Shown in pieces: positions 57,293 to 64,000 of a stretch of 64,000 nt of DNA. The stretch covers positions 67,429,582 to 67,493,581 of the forward strand of contig NC_084702.1 in NCBI RefSeq assembly GCF_028389875.1, read 5' to 3'. The notes under the pieces are model-generated. The model was not told the origin of the DNA. It saw only the letters and a program-made list of their open reading frames with translations, and made no database searches. How positions within the stretch are numbered: position 1 is the first letter of the stretch; every line of letters begins with the position of its first letter. The translations under genes and the position numbers were made by a program. Source of the DNA: Rhea pennata (taxonomy: Eukaryota > Chordata > Aves > Rheiformes > Rheidae).

Positions 57293-59028
57293 TTAAGTCA
57301 AATAAGACAGCTCCTGAGAACACTGATGGGCCCATAAAAGAGCACCCTTATGACCTTATATACCAGCCCCAGACCAATCTACACGGAAAGAGCCTTAAGT
57401 GAAGCTTCCCTACAAGTACTCAAATGTTACAAAATGCAAGAAACAAGTTTGTATTTGCACAGCCTCAATTCTGCCTGCCTGTGTGGATTTGTCTTTAAAT
57501 GTGCACGTAGTCTATGATTGCATGAGGGCTCACTATTTTTTTCCACAGGATCCCTGCCTCATTTAGTGCCTGGGCTGGATGAGAGTTAACAGAAAAGCAG
57601 TTGTTCAGCCCTGTTCATTCAGTTTCTGCTACTCCTTTGTTTAGTGCAAATCTGCCTAAGCCTGTGCTGCACCCAGAACCATTAGTTTCTCATGGCTTTT
57701 CCTGCAGCATTTGTCACACTGATATCTCAGATCCTCACAAATAGTAATGAGTTTATCTCATGAGATAGGAAAACATTTTATCTCCATTTTTACTATATGA
57801 AAGTACAACGCAGAGGACAATTTGTGAAACATATCCTTTATTTCTGGGTATAACAACCAGATCACTACAGCCAAACTAATGATATTGTTAGTGTTTCCCT
57901 AAATTAGAACTGTTGCTATTTTCTCTTTCTCTTCTTTGCCTCTCAGTGTGGTTATACATAAAGAGGAGAGAGAGCAAACAACTTGTGATTAAAAAGTGTT
58001 AGCAAATAAAATGGATCCTTCAAAAACACCATGTTTACAGCAACAGAAAGAGAGCTGATAGGGGATACTGAAGAAAATTTAGTTTAAATACTAGCTTAGA
58101 TGATATTCTGAAACTTAATAAAAAATGGGGAGAAGTTCTAGAATTGCATGGTCTACTTTATTCCCTCCATTTATATCCTTTGCTTTCTCCAAAGTCCAGT
58201 GTTGTCAATGAATCTGTTCACATGCTTTTGAGACAGGTCTATGACTTCAGCCAAAATCAAATATTTATGTGTATATGGCCTGGAAACGTGTCAGGCTCAG
58301 TCACCCAAACTAATTCTGAAAAAAAAATAACTGATTTATTAGAAGCCATTCATCTAGAATAGTAATGTAGCCTCCACCTCAGCTTCGGAGCTTTTCTAAG
58401 AGGCAAGGTATTAGTCCAGCTGAAGGGTCATCCTAAGTGGTATCTACCTGGTAGATAGCTCATGTCACTCAGATTAGCCACAGTGCTGCAGACTGCCATC
58501 TAAACATATCCCAGGCTTGTGCAAAGCAGCAGCTTGATAGCCCCAGGTCCCCTTCTTTGGCTGGGTGGAGCGAAATTATAATGATCTCACCAAGCCTTTA
58601 TTCCTTTTGTTTAAATCCAGCTAGCTGCCTGCTCAACATACATAGAATTTTTTTAAACTATCTCTATTTGTCTCCCTCTAAAGCACTTTGACAGAGAGGA
58701 TTAAACTTCTATTACACATACAGAGTTTCAGACTGAAGGCTTTTTATGTTGTGGGCCTTGTCAAAAAGAATATGGGAAACTGTATTTGTTTTCTTTCTTA
58801 ACTCACAGCATGTAGAAAGACTGCTTAAACTTAATATGTTCACTGTTAGGCAGAAATGAAGTATGCAAAATGTCAACACATGTGAATGAAATGTGAATTA
58901 TACGGATACCAAAGGGTTTTAAGAAATGCTCGGCTATTTGGGTTGCTTCAGTACTGTTGTCAAATCCTAGAGCTCAAGTATCATAAGACAAACAAAGGAA
59001 AGAAAACTGGCTTATTTTCCTCCCTTTT

Positions 59029-59030
<2 letters not shown>

Positions 59031-59060
<30 letters not shown>
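59031..59060 (+). repeat. T30 homopolymer
   Basis: Uninterrupted run of 30 T in the 3' flank. Confidence 0.95.
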
Positions 59061-59061
<1 letters not shown>

Positions 59062-60243
59062 GCCTGATTCCTAATTTCCTAATTTTCAAAATCCTAGCAG
59101 GAAAAGCTGCTTGCTCCTTCATTTGTGTGTGTGCATTTCAAGTAGAAAATGTACACAAAACACAGGCACAGAAACCAGGAGCTCTGTCCCCTATTCTTGC
59201 GGATAGCAGGGACACCCTGTCAGGCTCCTTTCTCTTCTCCCTCATCCCAGCTTCTTTCATGTTCTCCTGGCCTGGACAATGCTGTCAAATACTTTCCAGC
59301 TCCTACAGGTAAGCACAGTTTTTTATTTCTATAGTGATTCAAAAAGATAGTGTTTTTCATCGTCATTGCCTTCTTTTGCTGCCTGAGACATTATCTCGTA
59401 CTCTTCTACTCACTTTCTCTATTACTTCCTGTTCTGTGTAATTATTCCTCTTTCCCCTGATTCCTTGACCATGGCATTCTGTTCTGTGCTTTTCTGCTTC
59501 CTTGTTCCTTTCTCTTTCCATCTTTTTTTTACCATTCCCATACTTCTGCATTCTTGCCCCTAGTACTTTCATTTTTATTTCATTTTAAAGGCTGTTCTGC
59601 TCAGATGCCCATTTTTTGTGCGATATTCCTAACTCTGTCGGTGACACCAATAGAGATTTTATAACTCAACAGCCACTAAGACTTACAATTTTTGTATTTT
59701 GTGTTCTATGGCATTTATCCCATTGTATTTAAAATCAGGCCAAACTTTCTTCTGCCATCAGTATTTTGGAGACCTTTTTTTCAGTTATGATTTCAGTTAG
59801 ATTAAGCTGAGGCGTTACATGGAAGTAAATCTCTTTATTGCCAGCTTAAATAAAAAATAGCTATCTTTTCTATCCTGTCTCTTTTTTCTACTCCTTCCAG
59901 TTCTGATAGGAATGTTCATAGCAAGGTACCTCCTGCCAACTGTGTAGGAGAATGTAGCCTGTTCTAATGATATCCACTGCCTGCTGAGCATGTCAGAAAT
60001 TCAAATATTCTGTGATAATATTTCTATTAAAATGTTAGCAACTCTCTATCAGCCAGTGCTCAAAGGAAACCTTAATGGGCTTCTTCAATTTAAGTCTATG
60101 AAGACTTAAAAAAATAGTTTCTGCTGCCATTAAGATTTTGAATCAGGTTCGCTACCAGTTTGGAATGATGATAAATTATGCTTACATATAGCTTCAGCCC
60201 TGTAGATAGAATTTCTTTGGGCTGAAACACTAAACAGCTGTGG

Positions 60244-60286
60244 TTTTTTGTTTTTTTTTTTTTTTTGACTTTTTTTCCTCAGGTCT
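60244..60286 (+). repeat. T-rich tract
   Basis: Three T runs separated by G and GAC. Confidence 0.85.
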
Positions 60287-60731
60287 AATTAATATGCCAA
60301 CCATACGTAGACTCAGCACCTGTTGCTTTTCACAGCTTCAACAGGACTGTGCGGTGCAGAATGCTGTGGAAAATCTTACATGAATTGCTGCCCAAATGTG
60401 AGGTTGCACTAACTAACAATCCAGTTAGCAACCTGCCCAGTTAATCAGGAAGACTTGTTGTATCATTTGACTTTCTGTTATTTTTCAGTTTATTATTGTT
60501 GTTTTAGTATGTTACTTCTTGCTACTCTTGCATAATTTTCTGCTCTACATTGTATGCTCTTTTTAAAAATTATTTCTTCCATTACTATTACTGAAGAAAT
60601 ACTGACGTTTTACCCAGTTGCAATCAGTTTAGATTATTAATCCTTTTTTTCCTAGCTGAATTTAAAGATATTATATTTTCAAAATAACTTAGATCGTGCT
60701 ACATGCCAAAATCAGCAGCTTTCTGGGGGAG

Positions 60732-60750
60732 AAAAAAAAAAAAAAAAAAA
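60732..60750 (+). repeat. A-run homopolymer
   Basis: Nineteen A in the 3' flank. Confidence 0.9.
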
Positions 60751-63100
60751 GAATGTTTACCAATCTAAAAAGTTGTTAGGAATTTTTTTTCCCTTAGACA
60801 AATTATTTTGGTTCTGCAAACTGTATTTCATATTTCAAATACCATGTATAAAATCCTTTTCTTCCATACAATACATGTAGAAAGACACCTGTTGGATTGC
60901 ATTTGAGAAGGCTAGCATAGGAACATATTAAGAATATACTATATCAGCTAAGAGAACAGTCATATTTCTGAGAGGAAATCCAATAGAAACAGCCTTCCTG
61001 GGGAGCAAACTGCGAATTACTTTCTTTTTCTCCAAGCCACTTGGTAAACACGAAACCAAAAAGGAAAGATCCGGTTATGGAACTAACACGCTGTGGAGTT
61101 TTATGCACATGACTTCAAACTTTAACGTCAAAAAAAAAAGTCACATAAACTCATGAACTTAGCAGTGCCTTTACACCATGCTCTCCTCTTTGCTTGACTT
61201 GCTCATTCGTTAGGTCCTGAACTGCCCCAGGCCGAGCAGTTTGGCCACCCACCTCTCCCCTGATGGGGTCTAGACACTACGGTTACATCCCTACTAAAGA
61301 ATACAAGCAGTGCCAGGACCTTGAGGCTCTCCGCACGCGGGCGTGTGGCCCCTCACGGGCTGCACATTGGCCACTGGTCTGCTCTAAACCTGCGTGTAAC
61401 TTCAGAGCGGCTGTTGGTAGTACAGAACAGCCGGTAACTTAGTTACGATGGATCTGTCCAGCCGTTAAAAAAGGTGTCAATGAATAGCATAGCATACTTC
61501 CTTCAATCAGTGGTAGTTTCTTTATACTTTCCTTATTAATATTTCTTAATAGTTGAAAATAGAGCTCATGTCTTATCCCTTCCTAGGCAGTTTGATGATA
61601 TTCTTGTGAAGAAAAAAAAAAACATAATCAATGACTACATTATTCTTGCTAACAATAAAGCAATAGCAAAAGAACGGATTTCTTGTTCTTTTTAAACCTC
61701 ATGATCTAATTCATTAGATTCTCTCTTCTTCCTGTTTGTCCCACTGTCACTCAGGATTTAATGTCTTTCTAAAGCCAATTTTATCATACTGCAAATTAAG
61801 GAAGATTGTTATAAATACACTTGCAAAAGATAAAAGACTCAACAAGTACAAATTACTGTAGCTCAGCTGAATTCAACAGATAAACTTCTTACCTGCAAAA
61901 CTTGATTCAAGTTTATGTTTTTTCTCCTTCTGTATGGATATAAAAGAGCAAGCTGCCACTGCTGTAGATTTCACATCTATATTGATTCTCATGGAGCTTT
62001 AATAATTTAAGCTAGTTAAGGCTCTGCCCCTAGCTTGCTCCTCGCACCTGTGTTTTCTTCATTTAACACAAAAAAGTGGAAAGCTCTTCCCTTTGATTTT
62101 CATACTAGATCTTAAATCTTGGAGATTTATAATTCATATTGTAGTATTCTGTACAGCATATTGCAAAAGTCCAATCTAAGGACAAAAAAGCTTTCTGCCA
62201 CCATCAAAATCTTAAGGGGGTGGAGGGACAGCAATCTTCTAAATAGAAAAAGCTAGAATAAAACAGTTGGTTCATGAGTCCTCTGCATGTACAGGCAAAA
62301 ATGTAGCTTAGCTTGTTAGAAGTCCCTTTCCACTACTGAATGTGATGAAACATTTCTGCACCTTTTCAAGATGAAGCTGTCTGTGTAAACCTCCAGATGA
62401 CAATAATGTTATATTCTTCTAGCATTGCACTTCAGTTGTAAAAGCAAGTAAGCAAGAAGTTCGCAGGAAACTCTGTTTTAGTATTGGTTCCTGGCTTTAT
62501 GAGACTTACCTATAGAAAAGTTATACTCATATGAAATCAAAAATTAAGCTGTAAAATTGAACCAGTCTGATTTCCCATGTTTGATTTTCCCATCTTTTCT
62601 TCATTTAATTTACAGTGATCTAGAAACCAAAAACCAAAAACAATAAATCAAAGGCGACACCTTATGCTAGATTAACTCTGTCATGCAGTTATGTCAATAT
62701 AACCTTACCAATATATCTCTAAAATGGTGTAATTTCTGACACAGACAGGCTGATGAAGATATCTGTTTTCTCTTTGGCAATAATTTTGCCCTCCAAATGA
62801 GCAAAATAGCTTCTCTTTTCACATTTCTTCCCTCTTGTGTACTTAGGAGCAATAGACGCCTGATCAGCAAGTTGCTAATGCAAATATGTAGGAAATTTGA
62901 TAGGTAAGAACCTTTATCTTTTTTAAATTAAATTTCTGTGATCGTTTCCCCATATTTAGCAGTAGAACAGAGGAGGGGAAAACCTCCCAAAACAGATCCT
63001 GAATTGTCCCTGCTGTTTCGGTTTCTCCCAGGGGAGAGGAGAGCTCCTCACAACAGGCAGGGTTGCGGCTTTCTAAGGGCCAGACCCAGTTAGTAGCTTG

Positions 63101-63131
63101 TATTTATTTTATTTTATTTTATTTTATTTTT
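63101..63131 (+). repeat. (ATTTT)n pentanucleotide repeat
   Basis: After TATTT there are about five ATTTT units; AT-only and probably length-variable. Confidence 0.9.
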
Positions 63132-64000
63132 GTGGAGAGCTGCAACATATTTATGTGGCAGTTAAAGCTAATGCATACTTGTTATTTTCAGTGACCATAA
63201 CAGAAGCTTAAAAATATATACATTATTTGTGGCAAATATTAATCATATCCCAATCTATTTTCAGTGCAGCCCTGTGGGCTTCTGTAGGCAATTTGCAGGT
63301 GACATTATGACACTATTTTGTGTGACGTTGTCATAACTTCAGTTTTGTCTGCACAATTTAAATGTAACTCTGAAGAAAGAAAACTCAAAAAGCTCAGAAT
63401 TAAATGAAAGATTTTGGTGATTAAATGCTGTCTTCTGTCTTCATGGACAAGGCAACAAAAAAGTACCCTAGAGTTTACACCTTACTCTTTTCTTACTATC
63501 CATGGGAAAGATGTTCTGGTTCTTTTAAAATACATTGTTTCTGTTTGGCTTTGCATCTGGACAGGAAGGAACAGGTGCCGTAGGGCACTAGCACTTAGCA
63601 TGAGGGTCTAAAATATTTTATATGTAGATTACAGGTTCAAATCCAATCCAGAATTTTAATAAAAGGCCAATTCTTAGGGCTTCTTCAATGCTTATGTGAA
63701 ATTAATTACTCTTTAGCATTTCCAGTAAACAGGATACAATATTACTAACTTAAACAGCAGTTAATTTAGCGTTTTCACGAAGTCAAGGCTCCCTGAACAT
63801 GAAATTTTAAAGGGCAAACCTGAGGCATATAGATGAAGCAATTTAAGAAAGTTATTATCTAGCTCTTTTAATTTTGAAAACTTAGGGTTCTTCAAGAACA
63901 TTAGCTTCATGCTTAATAATTAAAATAGAAAAGTTGCTAAAAGATGTATTTTTAACTAAATAGACCTGACGTAACCAACAAGACCAGACAAGACTGTTAC

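Larger units (their letters stand above)
55751..64000. other. 3' flank, no gene seen
   Basis: After the likely FYB1 ends the sequence is AT-rich and non-coding. It has long T and A runs (59031-59060, 60244-60286, 60732-60750), a CG/TG repeat, a (TTTTA)n repeat and CpG-bearing patches at 57050-57295 and 61190-61460. In mammals RICTOR lies beyond the FYB1 3' end; no RICTOR exon could be seen here. Confidence 0.6.

Noticed and set aside
63595..63650. GGTTCAAATCC resembling a tRNA B box
   Set aside because: The flanking bases do not form a T stem and no A box or acceptor stem is found.

Overview
The window is AT-rich vertebrate DNA. It has one long spliced gene, short phased exons with GT-AG introns (plus one GC-AG intron), microsatellites and several CR1 LINE 3' ends of the avian type, which end in ATTCTATG-like octamers. 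This points to a bird. The species cannot be named from the sequence. Human FYB1 lies on 5p, a region that corresponds to the avian Z chromosome, so Z linkage is likely, but this is inference.

The gene is FYB1 (ADAP/SLAP-130/FYB), on the + strand. I traced 18 coding exons from 6993 to the stop at 53901-53903. Every junction keeps the reading frame. From the ATG at 7020 the exons sum to 2550 nt, or 849 codons plus stop. Skipping one symmetric 141-nt cassette gives 802 codons. These two forms match the known FYB-130 and FYB-120 isoforms.

Layout: 1-6992 is upstream intron or flank with two CR1 tails. The large first coding exon (6993-8139) encodes the proline-rich N-terminus. A 20.6-kb intron follows (8140-28701). 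It contains a possible alternative terminal exon at 10071-10189 and two old CR1 copies. From 28702 to 44482 lie small exons for the second proline-rich stretch, the tyrosine motifs, the first charged helix and first helical SH3 (hSH3), the FPPPP/YDGI exon and the cassette. From 45883 to 53903 lie the second charged helix, the second hSH3 and the acidic tyrosine tail. The 3' UTR starts at 53904 and probably ends near 55.75 or 56.06 kb. From there to 64000 I see only flank with homopolymers, a (CG/TG) repeat and two CpG-bearing patches.

No second protein gene, RNA gene, CRISPR array or viral element could be supported. The most useful unusual points are the frame-compatible alternative terminal exon, the GC-AG intron that the reading frame requires, a YDDV tyrosine motif that human FYB1 appears to lack, and the matching exon phases of the two hSH3 modules, which point to an ancient internal exon-block duplication. 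I did not find a convincing undescribed system.
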